From contig JAGHCP010000100.1 of NCBI GenBank assembly GCA_021160415.1, positions 1 to 10,309 of the forward strand: DNA of 10,309 bases, written 5' to 3'. A program made the position numbers and the translations under genes. The DNA comes from Desulfurococcales archaeon. GTDB lineage: Archaea > Thermoproteota > Thermoprotei_A > Sulfolobales > NBVN01. Shown one piece after another: positions 1 through 6,475 of the stretch. Under the pieces are notes generated by a model. That model was not told the origin of the DNA and made no database searches. It saw nothing but the letters and a program-made list of their open reading frames with translations. Each line of letters opens with the position of its first letter. Position 1 is the first letter of the stretch.

Positions 1-436
1 CCTCACCACTGGGTTTCTCCTCTTCCTTAGGCAATTCCTCCTCCTTAGCCTCAACCTCTTCCGGAACCTCTTTACCCGTTCTCCTCTCTATTATGGCTCT
101 CCTTTTCTTGTCGGAAAGATCTAAACTGATTATCATAACGTTTGACGGATGTATTGGGTAGTATACGGGGGTTCCGTCAGCCTTCCTGATTGTCACCCCA
201 TCGACGTGAATAGCTATTTTCTGGTAGTCAACTGAAACAACCTTGCCTTCATGGTTCTTCCACTCACCCCTCATTATCTTAACGGTGTCACCCTTTCTGA
301 CTGTTAACCTCTTGATTCCGTACTTAGCTCTAAGTTCTGGGCTAACTGGAGCAGTAAGTAAGTTCTTTCTTTTGTGGTTAGGGGCTCTATATACAGCCAA
401 TCTCTGCTTCCTGGGTTTCTTTGACTTAACTGACAT
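1..436 (-). CDS. rpl24: Ribosomal protein L24 (uL24), 3' end cut by window edge
   Basis: Large-subunit assembly-initiator protein that binds near the 5' end of 23S rRNA. I translated it from the ATG at 436-434, which follows a GTGAGGTG ribosome binding site; the frame stays open to the left edge (about 144 residues). It begins MSVKSKKPRKQRLAVYRAP and has the family's PNHKRKNLL segment followed by a KOW-type stretch (RKGDTVKIMRGEWKNHEGKV, about residues 47-66). After residue 115 it turns into a charged tail rich in Glu and Lys (KEVPEEVEAKEEELPKEEE), a type of extension seen on some archaeal L24 proteins. It starts 10 bases after the L14 stop and is the last visible gene of the leftward operon. 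In other archaea S4e and L5 follow. The identity is secure; the length of the tail is unknown. Confidence 0.95.
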   Translation of the reverse strand, partial: MSVKSKKPRKQRLAVYRAPNHKRKNLLTAPVSPELRAKYGIKRLTVRKGDTVKIMRGEWKNHEGKVVSVDYQKIAIHVDGVTIRKADGTPVYYPIHPSNVMIISLDLSDKKRRAIIERRTGKEVPEEVEAKEEELPKEEEKPSGE

Positions 437-446
437 TTCCAGCACC

Positions 447-866
447 TCACACCACGATCGACGCTATTGAGGAAAGCCTATTCCATCTTTCAGCAGCTTC
501 CTTCGCTATAGGGCCTCTGATCTCCGTTCCTTTAGGGGCTCCATCAGGTGAGACTATTACGCATGCATTGTCTTCAAATGCAACCCACGTCCCATCAGGT
601 CTTTTGAAAGGCTTCTTCTGCCTCACAATCACCGCGGTCATTACTTGCCCTACGAGGTCAGCATTTCCCTTCTTGACGGTTACGACAACCATATCGCCCA
701 CTGTGGCAGAGGGTAGCCTTCTTAATCTAGTCTTAACTCCAGGGACCCCTATCACCATCACTTCCTTGGCGCCGCTGTTATCCGCAACTTTAAGCATAGT
801 CCTAATAGTGATTCCTGCTACCCTTTTCACCCTGCTGAATGCTGCCCCACCTTTTTTCTCAGGCAC
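447..866 (-). CDS. rpl14: Ribosomal protein L14 (uL14)
   Basis: Large-subunit protein on the interface side, near the factor-binding region, contacting 23S rRNA and the small subunit. The 139-residue length is normal for archaea. The family core is clear: TMLKVADNSGAKEVMVIGV (about 24-42), VGDMVVVTVKKG (about 56-67) and the C-terminal GTEIRGPIAKEAAERW (about 113-128). The start is GTG at 866, with a GGGGTGA binding site inside the end of S17. The gene overlaps S17 by 8 bases, so its translation is probably coupled. It lies in the standard S17-L14-L24 order. Confidence 0.97.
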   Translation of the reverse strand: MPEKKGGAAFSRVKRVAGITIRTMLKVADNSGAKEVMVIGVPGVKTRLRRLPSATVGDMVVVTVKKGNADLVGQVMTAVIVRQKKPFKRPDGTWVAFEDNACVIVSPDGAPKGTEIRGPIAKEAAERWNRLSSIASIVV

Positions 867-1224
867 CCTCGCTCACCCCCTTCTTAATAACTCCCAGGAC
901 AACCCAGGAGACAGACTTGGCAATAGGTCTAGTCTCACCTATTAGAACGATGTCACCTACCGACGCATCAATGCATGGAGGCAAGTGAGCATGAATTCTT
1001 GACCTTCTCCTTTCGTACCTCATATATTTCTTAACGTAAACCAGATACTCCCGCTCAACAACTACCGTGTTCCTCATCCTAGCCTTAATTATTTTGCCTT
1101 CAAGCAGACCTCCACGCACTTTAATGTGTCCATGCCATGGGCAGAATGGATCATCACACGTCTTTTCCGGCGGCCTCAAACCAGGATATTTTATCCCTAC
1201 ATTTCTCACACTCACTCCACTCAC
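859..1224 (-). CDS. rps17: Ribosomal protein S17 (uS17)
   Basis: Primary 16S rRNA-binding protein needed early in small-subunit assembly; it has an OB fold. The 121-residue product has the archaeal features: an N-terminal extension with CDDPFCPWHG (about 23-32), then the OB-fold core GKIIKARMRNTVVVEREY (about 43-60), the basic KKYMRYERRRSRIHAH, and VGDIVLIGETRPIAK (about 89-103). The start is GTG at 1224, preceded 7 bases upstream by AGGAGG inside the end of the Rnp1 gene. A second in-frame GTG three codons on (MSG-VSVRN) cannot be excluded. The gap to the Rnp1 stop is one base. Confidence 0.96.
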   Translation of the reverse strand: MSGVSVRNVGIKYPGLRPPEKTCDDPFCPWHGHIKVRGGLLEGKIIKARMRNTVVVEREYLVYVKKYMRYERRRSRIHAHLPPCIDASVGDIVLIGETRPIAKSVSWVVLGVIKKGVSEGA

Positions 1225-1225
1225 C

Positions 1226-1507
1226 TCAGTTCCTCCTCACTCTCTTCAATCTCTCCTCTGGACGACCTATTAAGCGTGAACCGTTCACCCGAACAGTGGT
1301 CTTACTGCCAAGCTTAAAAAGAAACTTCCCGTGTTCCTTAGGAATAATTCTCACTTTTCCGGAAAGGTCTGCCACGTGAAGGGTTTTCTTGGTCTCATAT
1401 ATTACCTTACCTGAAGCTCCGATAAGAGACCTTGAGGGATGGTCAATTACCCTCACATCCAGCCCCACAAGTTCATGCCTAAGTAAATTGCTGGGTGTTC
1501 TCCTCAA
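1226..1507 (-). CDS. rnp1: Ribonuclease P protein component 1 (Rpp29/Pop4 family)
   Basis: Protein subunit of archaeal RNase P, the ribonucleoprotein that cuts the 5' leader from precursor tRNAs. The family pairs with Rpp21 (Rnp4) on the specificity domain of the RNA. The 93-residue product has the Sm-like barrel hallmarks: LLRHELVGLDVRVIDHPSRS (about 8-27), LIGASGKVIYETKKTL, IPKEHGKFLFKL (about 55-66) and the diagnostic end VNGSRLIGRPEERLKR (about 74-89). The start is TTG at 1507, one base after the L29 stop, with GGAGG 8 bases upstream. Its place between L29 and S17 is standard in archaeal ribosomal operons and would tie RNase P supply to ribosome production. Confidence 0.95.
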   Translation of the reverse strand: MRRTPSNLLRHELVGLDVRVIDHPSRSLIGASGKVIYETKKTLHVADLSGKVRIIPKEHGKFLFKLGSKTTVRVNGSRLIGRPEERLKRVRRN

Positions 1508-1508
1508 C

Positions 1509-1715
1509 TCACTTCCCTCCCTTGAGCTCTTCTTCTCTGAGTGCCGTCATCAGGCGAGCAATATTCTTTCTGACAACCTTGATCCTTCCAACATTCGTTA
1601 AGGTCCCTAGAAACGCCTGCGTTCTCAGCTTGATTAACTCTGCCTTAAGTTCACGGATTTTCTTCTCTTTTTCCTCCCTACTCATCTTTCTTATTTCGGA
1701 GGGTTTCAAACTCAA
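1509..1715 (-). CDS. rpl29: Ribosomal protein L29 (uL29)
   Basis: Small two-helix large-subunit protein near the exit of the peptide tunnel. The 68-residue product shows the family pattern: an N-terminal helix (SEIRKMSREEKEKKIRELKAELIKLRTQ, given here as roughly residues 6-33 of the protein) and a second helix around VGRIKVVRKNIARLMTALRE (about 42-61). The start is TTG at 1715, which shares 4 bases (TTGA) with the S3 stop. The choice is supported by a GGAGGTGA binding site at 1729-1722, six bases upstream; a second TTG two codons on is less well placed. Translation is probably coupled to S3. Confidence 0.95.
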   Translation of the reverse strand: MSLKPSEIRKMSREEKEKKIRELKAELIKLRTQAFLGTLTNVGRIKVVRKNIARLMTALREEELKGGK

Positions 1716-2344
1716 GCAGCCTCACCTCCGGCTTGCTCTCCCTCTAAGGAGGGTTGCTTAATACCCACGTAGTCATCAGGCTCTCCAGGCTTAACAATCA
1801 CTACCTCAACACCGTAAATTCCTGGCTTCCTTAGGAGATGAATAACGGCTCTGTCTACGAGGCGTTCAATATGGTGCCCAGTCTTATATACCTTCCCAGC
1901 CCTTATCTTCTCGTATCTAGCCCTCTCCGAGGTCAGCTTACCACTGATTATTACTTCAGCACCTACTGCCCCGGCAGCCATTATCCTTCTGAGAGCTACG
2001 AAAGCAGCCCTTCTGAAGTGGTAACCTCTCTCAATAGCTAGGGCCGTCCTTGTCGCTACGATCCTTGCGTCTAAGTCAGGATTGTCTACCTGAGTCACCG
2101 TCACCTGCGGGTTCTCCAGCCTGAAATACTTCTCAAGAACCTCCGTTAACTGCCTAATTGTCTGCCCTCTTCTCCCAATGATTAGTGCGGGCCTATCAGC
2201 GTATATGATAACCCTAGTTCCTAGGGGCGTTTTAATTAACTCGACCCGTGAGTAACCAGCTCTCATGAAGTTCTTAGCCAAGTACTCGTCTATCTTAACC
2301 CGCAACATATTCAAGCCGAGGAAATGAGCTTTAATGTCAACCAT
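1712..2344 (-). CDS. rps3: Ribosomal protein S3 (uS3)
   Basis: Small-subunit protein of the head, lining the mRNA entry channel. It has an N-terminal type II KH domain with the GxxG loop in IIGRRGQ (about 56-61) and a C-terminal domain (GVEVVIVKPG, then a Gly/Glu-rich tail). I start it at ATG 2344 (MVDIKAHFLG), giving 210 residues. An in-frame codon seven residues earlier would overlap L22 by 17 bases, but the strong GGAGGTG at 2358-2352 sits 7 bases before 2344 and would lie inside or downstream of that earlier start. The gap to the L22 stop is then 4 bases. Length and core match archaeal S3. Confidence 0.96.
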   Translation of the reverse strand: MVDIKAHFLGLNMLRVKIDEYLAKNFMRAGYSRVELIKTPLGTRVIIYADRPALIIGRRGQTIRQLTEVLEKYFRLENPQVTVTQVDNPDLDARIVATRTALAIERGYHFRRAAFVALRRIMAAGAVGAEVIISGKLTSERARYEKIRAGKVYKTGHHIERLVDRAVIHLLRKPGIYGVEVVIVKPGEPDDYVGIKQPSLEGEQAGGEAA

Positions 2345-2348
2345 TGCA

Positions 2349-2828
2349 TCACACCTCCCTGACAACTACCTCCATGTTGACCGAAGTCCTGACCTTGGGT
2401 GTGGCCCTCCCAAAAGCACGGGGCATCCACCTCTTAAGGTACCGTCCTTTATGAGCAGCTGCGTGGATAATGATTAACCTCTCAACATCTAAGTTTTTAT
2501 TGTCCGCATTATTCTCGACGTTCTTAAGCAACTTCAAAATTTCCTTCGCTGCCTTGACGGGGTACCTCCCTATAGGGGACTTCCACCTTGGGAACATGTT
2601 GCTTAACCCCTTTCGGTGAGCAATGCCTAACTTATACCTCACGTAAGGAATTGGCCTCCTTAGCTTAATTACGTCCTCAAGAAGCTTCTCAGCATCCTTA
2701 AGCTTCATCCCTCTAATCACTTTGAAGATCTCATAAGCCTCTTTCGGGGATATGGGCGAATCCCAAGCCATAGCCTTAGCAGTCCTTTCCTCGTCCACAA
2801 TCTTGACTGAGTACCTCCACACAGGCAT
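2349..2828 (-). CDS. rpl22: Ribosomal protein L22 (uL22)
   Basis: Large-subunit protein whose extended hairpin lines the peptide exit tunnel. The 159-residue product is the longer archaeal/eukaryotic type (eukaryotic L17): KLRRPIPYVRYKLGIAHRKG (about 56-75), an archaeal-type insertion, then HAAAHKGRYLKRWMPRAFG (about 122-140), the tunnel hairpin with its conserved RAFGRATP. The start is ATG 2828 after a GGTGAGGGTGTGAT leader. It is the first gene of the leftward ribosomal operon, which is unusual: in most archaea S19 lies directly upstream, but here RtcB and its partner intervene on the opposite strand. Confidence 0.96.
   Translation of the reverse strand: MPVWRYSVKIVDEERTAKAMAWDSPISPKEAYEIFKVIRGMKLKDAEKLLEDVIKLRRPIPYVRYKLGIAHRKGLSNMFPRWKSPIGRYPVKAAKEILKLLKNVENNADNKNLDVERLIIIHAAAHKGRYLKRWMPRAFGRATPKVRTSVNMEVVVREV
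2352..2358 (-). promoter_or_regulatory. rps3: Ribosome binding site that fixes the S3 start
   Basis: GGAGGTG lies in the last codons of L22 and 7 bases before ATG 2344. It complements the archaeal 16S 3' end (CACCUCC) and points to 2344, not an upstream codon, as the S3 start. Confidence 0.7.
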
Positions 2829-2869
2829 CTATCACACCCTCACCACTGCCTAGACCTTTTTAGGTGGGG

Positions 2870-2877
2870 CTTATAAG
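2870..2877 (-). promoter_or_regulatory. Probable TATA box of the L22-S3-L29-Rnp1-S17-L14-L24 operon
   Basis: The palindromic octamer CTTATAAG lies about 42 bases upstream of the L22 ATG. Archaeal transcription normally begins about 25 bases after the TATA centre, which predicts a start near 2847 and a leader of about 20 bases that just holds the ribosome binding site. The position fits well, but no transcript data are available. Confidence 0.6.
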
Positions 2878-2914
2878 TTCATAAGCTTTACCATCAGGCC
2901 ATAATCTTAGCCGC

Positions 2915-2931
2915 ATTTAAAACCTTTAAAG
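2915..2931 (+). promoter_or_regulatory. rtcB: Probable TATA element(s) of rtcB
   Basis: Two overlapping AT-rich boxes are candidates: ATTTAAAA at 2915-2922 and CTTTAAAG at 2924-2931. The first predicts transcription from about 2944 and a short leader. The second predicts a start near 2953, which would make the GTG at 2955 almost leaderless. Together with the box at 2870-2877 they make 2829-2954 a divergent promoter region. Confidence 0.5.
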
Positions 2932-2954
2932 CCACCGTAAACCCCTATTAAGGG

Positions 2955-4421
2955 GTGAAGGAAGCTTTGAGCCATTCTATAACACTCAGACAGATCGAGA
3001 AGTATGTCTGGGAAATTCCGAAAGGAACCGTTAAATGCATGAAGGTTCCCTCCATAGTTTTCGCCGACGAATTCCTCATACAGAAAATGAAGGAGGACCT
3101 AACACTTCATCAGGCAGCAAACATTGCTTGCCTTCCTGGCGTAGTTAGAGCAGCGTACGTAATGCCTGACGGGCATCAAGGTTACGGATTCCCAATAGGA
3201 GGCGTTGCAGCAACAGACGCGGAGAACGGCGGGATAATTTCCCCCGGCGGTGTTGGTTACGACATAAACTGCGGCGTTAGGCTCCTACGGACGGACTTAA
3301 GGGTGGATGACGTCATGCCTAAACTCAGAGAGCTTGTGGACACTATTTTCTACAACGTTCCTTCGGGGGTTGGGAGTAGTGGTAAGCTTAGACTGGACTT
3401 CACCCAGCTAGATAAAGTACTAGAGGAGGGTGCCCAGTGGGCCATCAGCAAGGGCTTCGGGTGGAGTGGTGATGAAGAACACATTGAATCTAAGGGACGT
3501 ATCCCTTGGGCGGACCCGAAGAAAGTGAGCCGTAAAGCCAAGAGCAGAGGAGCACCTCAGCTTGGGACCTTAGGTGCAGGGAACCACTTCCTAGAGGTTC
3601 AGGTTGTCGATAAGATATACAACCCTAAAGTAGCTAGGGTGTTCGGAATTGAGGAGGAGGGTCAAATAACCGTTATGATCCACACAGGCTCGAGAGGGCT
3701 GGGGCACCAAGTAGCGAGCGATTACCTCATGATCATGGAAAGGGCTATGAGGAAGTACGGAATAACACCCCCCGACAGGGAACTAGCTTCTGTACCCTTC
3801 AACACCCCGGAAGGACAGGATTACTTTAAAGCGATGGGTGCAGCAGCTAATTTCGCATTCGCCAACAGGCAACTCATAACTCATTGGGTAAGGGAGAGCT
3901 TCGGGAAGGTGTTCCACACAGACCCTGATAAACTTGGACTTCAGATAGTTTACGGGTTGGCACATAACATAGCCAAGCTTGAGGAGCATGAAGTTGAGGG
4001 TAAGAGGATGAAGCTCATAGTTCACAGGAAAGGAGCCACTAGGGCATTCCCGCCTGGACATCCAGAAATACCGAAAGATCATCAATCCGTTGGGCAGGTA
4101 GTGCTGATTCCGGGATCTATGGGGACTGCGAGCTACGTAATGGTCGGCGTTCCGGAAGGGCGGAAGACTTTCTACACAGCAGCGCATGGGGCCGGAAGAT
4201 GGCTGTCGAGGCATAAAGCGTTAAGGCAATACAACGCCAACATGATCACCTCTGAGCTCAGCAGGAAGGGTATCTACGTACATGCCGCTACAAGGAAGGT
4301 GCTGGTCGAGGAAGCGCCTGAAGCCTATAAGGACGTTGACAGAGTCGCGTTGGTGACGGACAAGGTTAGAATTGCTGGCTTGGTCGCTAGGCTGAGACCA
4401 CTTGGTGTGGTGAAGGGGTGA
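2955..4421 (+). CDS. rtcB: RNA-splicing ligase RtcB (3'-phosphate/5'-OH RNA ligase)
   Basis: RtcB joins RNA ends carrying 2',3'-cyclic phosphate (or 3'-phosphate) and 5'-OH, using GTP and Mn2+; in archaea it is the ligase for spliced tRNA exons. The 488-residue product is full length. Visible family motifs are PDGHQGYGFPIGGVA (about 71-85), GGVGYDINCGVR (98-109, with metal ligands Asp103 and Cys106), GAGNHFLEV (about 207-215, His211), IHTGSRGLGHQ (His243), YGLAHN (His337) and AAHGAGR (His411, the guanylylated histidine by homology). There is no intein, unlike some archaeal RtcBs. The start is uncertain: GTG 2955 has no binding site, while in-frame TTG 2967 has GGGGTGA 8 bases upstream; this costs only four residues. 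The next gene overlaps it by 4 bases. Confidence 0.97.
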   Translation: MKEALSHSITLRQIEKYVWEIPKGTVKCMKVPSIVFADEFLIQKMKEDLTLHQAANIACLPGVVRAAYVMPDGHQGYGFPIGGVAATDAENGGIISPGGVGYDINCGVRLLRTDLRVDDVMPKLRELVDTIFYNVPSGVGSSGKLRLDFTQLDKVLEEGAQWAISKGFGWSGDEEHIESKGRIPWADPKKVSRKAKSRGAPQLGTLGAGNHFLEVQVVDKIYNPKVARVFGIEEEGQITVMIHTGSRGLGHQVASDYLMIMERAMRKYGITPPDRELASVPFNTPEGQDYFKAMGAAANFAFANRQLITHWVRESFGKVFHTDPDKLGLQIVYGLAHNIAKLEEHEVEGKRMKLIVHRKGATRAFPPGHPEIPKDHQSVGQVVLIPGSMGTASYVMVGVPEGRKTFYTAAHGAGRWLSRHKALRQYNANMITSELSRKGIYVHAATRKVLVEEAPEAYKDVDRVALVTDKVRIAGLVARLRPLGVVKG

Positions 4422-4834
4422 TCTTGAAGGCTGATTTCAAAGCTAAGAAAGCAGTGTTAGTTTTTGAACGGTTCTTAATACCGTGCGAAGTTCTTCTACA
4501 GAATGAAACTCTTAGGGTTATCCCTTACGGGAAGCCTCTAGAAAGAACGGTGAGAGTTCGGTCTGAACTACCGCTCAACGCACTAGAAAAGTTGCTGAGC
4601 ATCAAAAATGAGGTGGTCACTGAGATACGACTGAAGGAGGTGAGCTCTATCTCCTTTTATTATATAAGGAACCCTAGAAAACCTGTGATGGAGTTCTTGA
4701 GATCCGAGAATGGACTGGGTCAGATCCATCTCCACATAGAAGACCGAGGGGAAGTTAAATTACTCTTAAACTTGAAGGATGCACTTAAGCTGAGGAAGAA
4801 GATCTCGTTGCTCCTCAAACGCTACAGGAAATAA
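4418..4834 (+). CDS. Unrecognised 138-residue protein, translationally coupled to RtcB
   Basis: I do not recognise this protein. It starts at GTG 4418, sharing GTGA with the RtcB stop, with GGTGA 4 bases upstream, so the two are very probably translated together. It looks soluble, with alternating short hydrophobic strands in the first two thirds (KKAVLVFERFLIPCEVLLQ, about 10-28; EIRLKEVSSISFYYIRN, about 69-85) and a basic Lys/Arg-rich C-terminal helix (LKDALKLRKKISLLLKRYRK, 119-138). I see no zinc motif, signal peptide or membrane segment. The size resembles archease, RtcB's usual activator, but the archease N-terminal DHTADxG motif is absent. A role in RNA ligation or RNA binding is inference from the operon and the basic tail only. 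Confidence 0.75.
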   Translation: MILKADFKAKKAVLVFERFLIPCEVLLQNETLRVIPYGKPLERTVRVRSELPLNALEKLLSIKNEVVTEIRLKEVSSISFYYIRNPRKPVMEFLRSENGLGQIHLHIEDRGEVKLLLNLKDALKLRKKISLLLKRYRK

Positions 4835-4852
4835 AGCTTAACACTTAACTGG

Positions 4853-4887
4853 AAGGAAGGAGTAAGGAAAACTCCACGGTCTTCCTT
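4853..4887. terminator. Possible bidirectional terminator between converging genes
   Basis: In the 61-base gap between the unrecognised gene (plus) and S19 (minus), AAGGAAG at 4853-4859 can pair with CTTCCTT at 4881-4887, and GAGT 4860-4863 with ACTC 4871-4874, leaving a 6-base bulge on one side. A short T-rich stretch (CTTTTAC, 4893-4899) follows on the plus strand. Archaeal termination depends more on T tracts than on hairpins, so the call is tentative. Confidence 0.3.
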
Positions 4888-4895
4888 TCGCACTT

Positions 4896-5369
4896 TTACT
4901 TAGCTGCAACGAAGAGCGTTGACCTAGTGGCCTTAAGACCAGGCTCTCCGTGGGTCACTATCCTGGTCGTAGGTGCGAACTCGCCTAGGTAGTGACCTAT
5001 CATTTCAGGTGTTATCCTCACCGGGACGTACTCTTTCCCGTTGTAAACCTCGATAGTTAAACCGACCATGACGGGTAGGATTATCATGTCCCTCACATGT
5101 GTCCTTATTCTAACGTTTTTCCCTTGCTTCAGCTGTTCTCTGACCTTCATCACCTTCCTTAACAGCTTAATCCTCGGGGATTCACCTAAGCCCATCTCAA
5201 TTCTCCTAGCCTGCACCTCAGACGAGGATTCCCTGATCAACGACCTTCTAGCCCTTGCTGGAAGTAGCTTGAGTAGCTGATCCATCGGCATATTCAGCAG
5301 CTCCTTTAAGGTCTTCCCTCGGTAGGTCAGTTTCCTCCACTCTGGCGGTATCTCTATGTCCACACCCAT
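4896..5369 (-). CDS. rps19: Ribosomal protein S19 (uS19)
   Basis: Small-subunit head protein, near the A-site finger contact with the large subunit. The 157-residue product has the long archaeal N-terminus (IPPEWRKLTYRGKTLKELL, about 7-25) and an unmistakable C-terminal core: VRIRTHVRDMIILPVMVGL (about 85-103), VYNGKEYVPVRITPEMIGH (about 107-125) and LGEFAPTTRIV. The start is ATG 5369 with GGTGTGTGG upstream. It lies 39 bases after the SPOUT methyltransferase and is probably co-transcribed with it. This is unusual: S19 normally sits between L2 and L22, and here both neighbours are displaced, L2 by inversion and L22 by the reversed rtcB pair. Confidence 0.97.
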   Translation of the reverse strand: MGVDIEIPPEWRKLTYRGKTLKELLNMPMDQLLKLLPARARRSLIRESSSEVQARRIEMGLGESPRIKLLRKVMKVREQLKQGKNVRIRTHVRDMIILPVMVGLTIEVYNGKEYVPVRITPEMIGHYLGEFAPTTRIVTHGEPGLKATRSTLFVAAK

Positions 5370-5408
5370 TCAACCACACACCTGGTTTCTCAGTTCTGAA
5401 ACCCCTTA

Positions 5409-6284
5409 TTAGGTTTTACTTCCTCTACTCACTAACCTACTGGAAGTATCTAGTGCTGCAAGAACAGAGATCAGTGCTTCATCGCTTCTGACGGTCAATG
5501 TCCCCTGATCCGGGATGAAGTTTATTTTGTAATCAAAGGCACCTGCTACTTCGAATCCCTCATCCTGGAGAATTTCGTCGAAGTCTTTCTCGTGATTACC
5601 GAAATAAAGCGTAATTGCTTTACCCCTCAATATATCTCCCCACAACTTCCTAGCTAACCCCTTACTGAAGGACTTGCCGTTCTTGCTTGTCACTACAGAT
5701 AAAGAACCCCGAACGTCAACTCCGAAGGACTTCCCAATATCTACGGATATCGTTTGGTAACCTACGTACTCCCTAACCCCGGCAGGGTCCTCGACCTTGC
5801 ATCTCAGGGGGTCCTCCTTAACTATCCTGACGAGAACTCTCTCACCGGGTGAGAGGGTCTGTCTTGACTCAGCTATGCATCTCCTTCGTTCCCCGATGAA
5901 CACCCTACCCTTGAGCCCCCAAGAAACCTCTACAAGTCCGTCCCTCAGCATACCCTCCCTCGGCGGAGCTCCTTCAGGATTGTGGGTCGCAATATTAAGT
6001 GGGGGTAGGACCCCCACGTATTGGAGCTCCTTGGATAAAGGCACTAATTTCCTCCTCAAATATGGAGCTAGCTGTAGGTACCTCAGAATAGTTACGAATA
6101 GATCCGAATCGCGTGAGTCACTTACCACAACAACTTTCTCCACCCTGAAAACAGCGAGGGATCTCGATACCCTACCTATGAATTCTGTTTTCTCCCTCAG
6201 GGTAGGGTAGATCGATAAGCTAGATGAGGGTAGAACGACAGTTATCTTAAACCCCCTTCTTAGAGGAGGCCACCTAAAAACCAA
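5409..6284 (-). CDS. SPOUT-class RNA methyltransferase (DUF171 / Methyltrn_RNA_3 family)
   Basis: Member of the archaeal/eukaryotic family of predicted RNA uridine methyltransferases related to human SPOUT1/CENP-32; from memory, archaeal members often sit beside rpl3. The 291-residue product starts with a Rossmann-like half (KITVVLPSSSLSIYPTLREK, about 13-32), followed by AVFRVEKVVVVSD (44-56), the signature YLRRKLVPLSKELQYVGVLPPL (given in part: LPPL at 93-96) and an inserted OB-like region (about 108-185). It ends in the knot segment FIPDQGTLTVRSDEAL (256-271), which binds S-adenosylmethionine by family analogy. The start is TTG 6284: a TAG stop lies three codons upstream and no other start precedes the conserved core. 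Its binding site is weak (GGAAGGG, 9 bases away). The substrate is unknown. Confidence 0.9.
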   Translation of the reverse strand: MVFRWPPLRRGFKITVVLPSSSLSIYPTLREKTEFIGRVSRSLAVFRVEKVVVVSDSRDSDLFVTILRYLQLAPYLRRKLVPLSKELQYVGVLPPLNIATHNPEGAPPREGMLRDGLVEVSWGLKGRVFIGERRRCIAESRQTLSPGERVLVRIVKEDPLRCKVEDPAGVREYVGYQTISVDIGKSFGVDVRGSLSVVTSKNGKSFSKGLARKLWGDILRGKAITLYFGNHEKDFDEILQDEGFEVAGAFDYKINFIPDQGTLTVRSDEALISVLAALDTSSRLVSRGSKT

Positions 6285-6318
6285 CTCAAACTACCCTTCC
6301 AAACCGTTCGCCACAGAC

Positions 6319-6441
6319 TTACTTTTTCCTCCCTCTCCTTCCCTTACCGCGGGTTTCTTTGCTTTTTTCCTGCGCTTTCCTTGCTTCTTCGCCTATAGTG
6401 GATGTCCCAGTGAAGAGCGTGGTCTTCTGTCTTCCACCCAT
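6319..6441 (-). CDS. Small basic protein of 40 residues, function unknown
   Basis: I translated this short frame by hand. It starts MGGRQKTTLFTGTSTIGEEA and ends RGKGRRGRKK, with 13 Lys/Arg against 4 Glu. The case for a real gene rests on its signals. The context GGTGTGAGGCAATGG matches that of the S3 start (GGTGTGATGCAATGG) at all but one base, and a TATA-like box at 6476-6485 predicts a leader of about 14 bases. The stop (6319) is followed 34 bases later by the SPOUT methyltransferase, so it would head the operon small protein-SPOUT-S19. The Thr/Ser/Gly-rich start and Arg/Lys-rich tail suggest an RNA-binding peptide, possibly a small ribosomal protein, but this is inference. MGG plus Lys recalls the S25e N-terminus, yet no S25e winged-helix domain follows. 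Confidence 0.6.
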   Translation of the reverse strand: MGGRQKTTLFTGTSTIGEEARKAQEKSKETRGKGRRGRKK

Positions 6442-6475
6442 TGCCTCACACCTGTCCATATTCTTAAGGAAGAGG

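Noticed and set aside
2854..2865. Small palindrome ACCT-TTTT-AGGT upstream of L22
   Set aside because: A 4-base stem between the TATA box and the predicted transcription start is too short to call an operator or terminator.
3783..4214. Long open frame antisense to RtcB (143 codons)
   Set aside because: It lies entirely within a strongly conserved gene, has no binding site, and its translation is Ser/Pro/Cys-rich without recognisable motifs; it is a shadow frame.
2955..4421. Intein in RtcB
   Set aside because: Some archaeal RtcBs carry one, but the frame is continuous at normal length and all active-site motifs are uninterrupted.
4418..4834. Calling the RtcB partner archease
   Set aside because: The size and neighbour fit, but the DHTADxG N-terminal motif and the other acidic metal ligands expected of archease are not seen.
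5797..6210. Open frame antisense to the SPOUT gene (137 codons)
   Set aside because: It is contained in a gene with clear family motifs and shows no recognisable domain.
6319..6441. Calling the small basic protein S25e or S30e
   Set aside because: The MGG...K start recalls S25e, but the winged-helix domain is missing and no frame continues it. The sequence does not match the S30e pattern I know.
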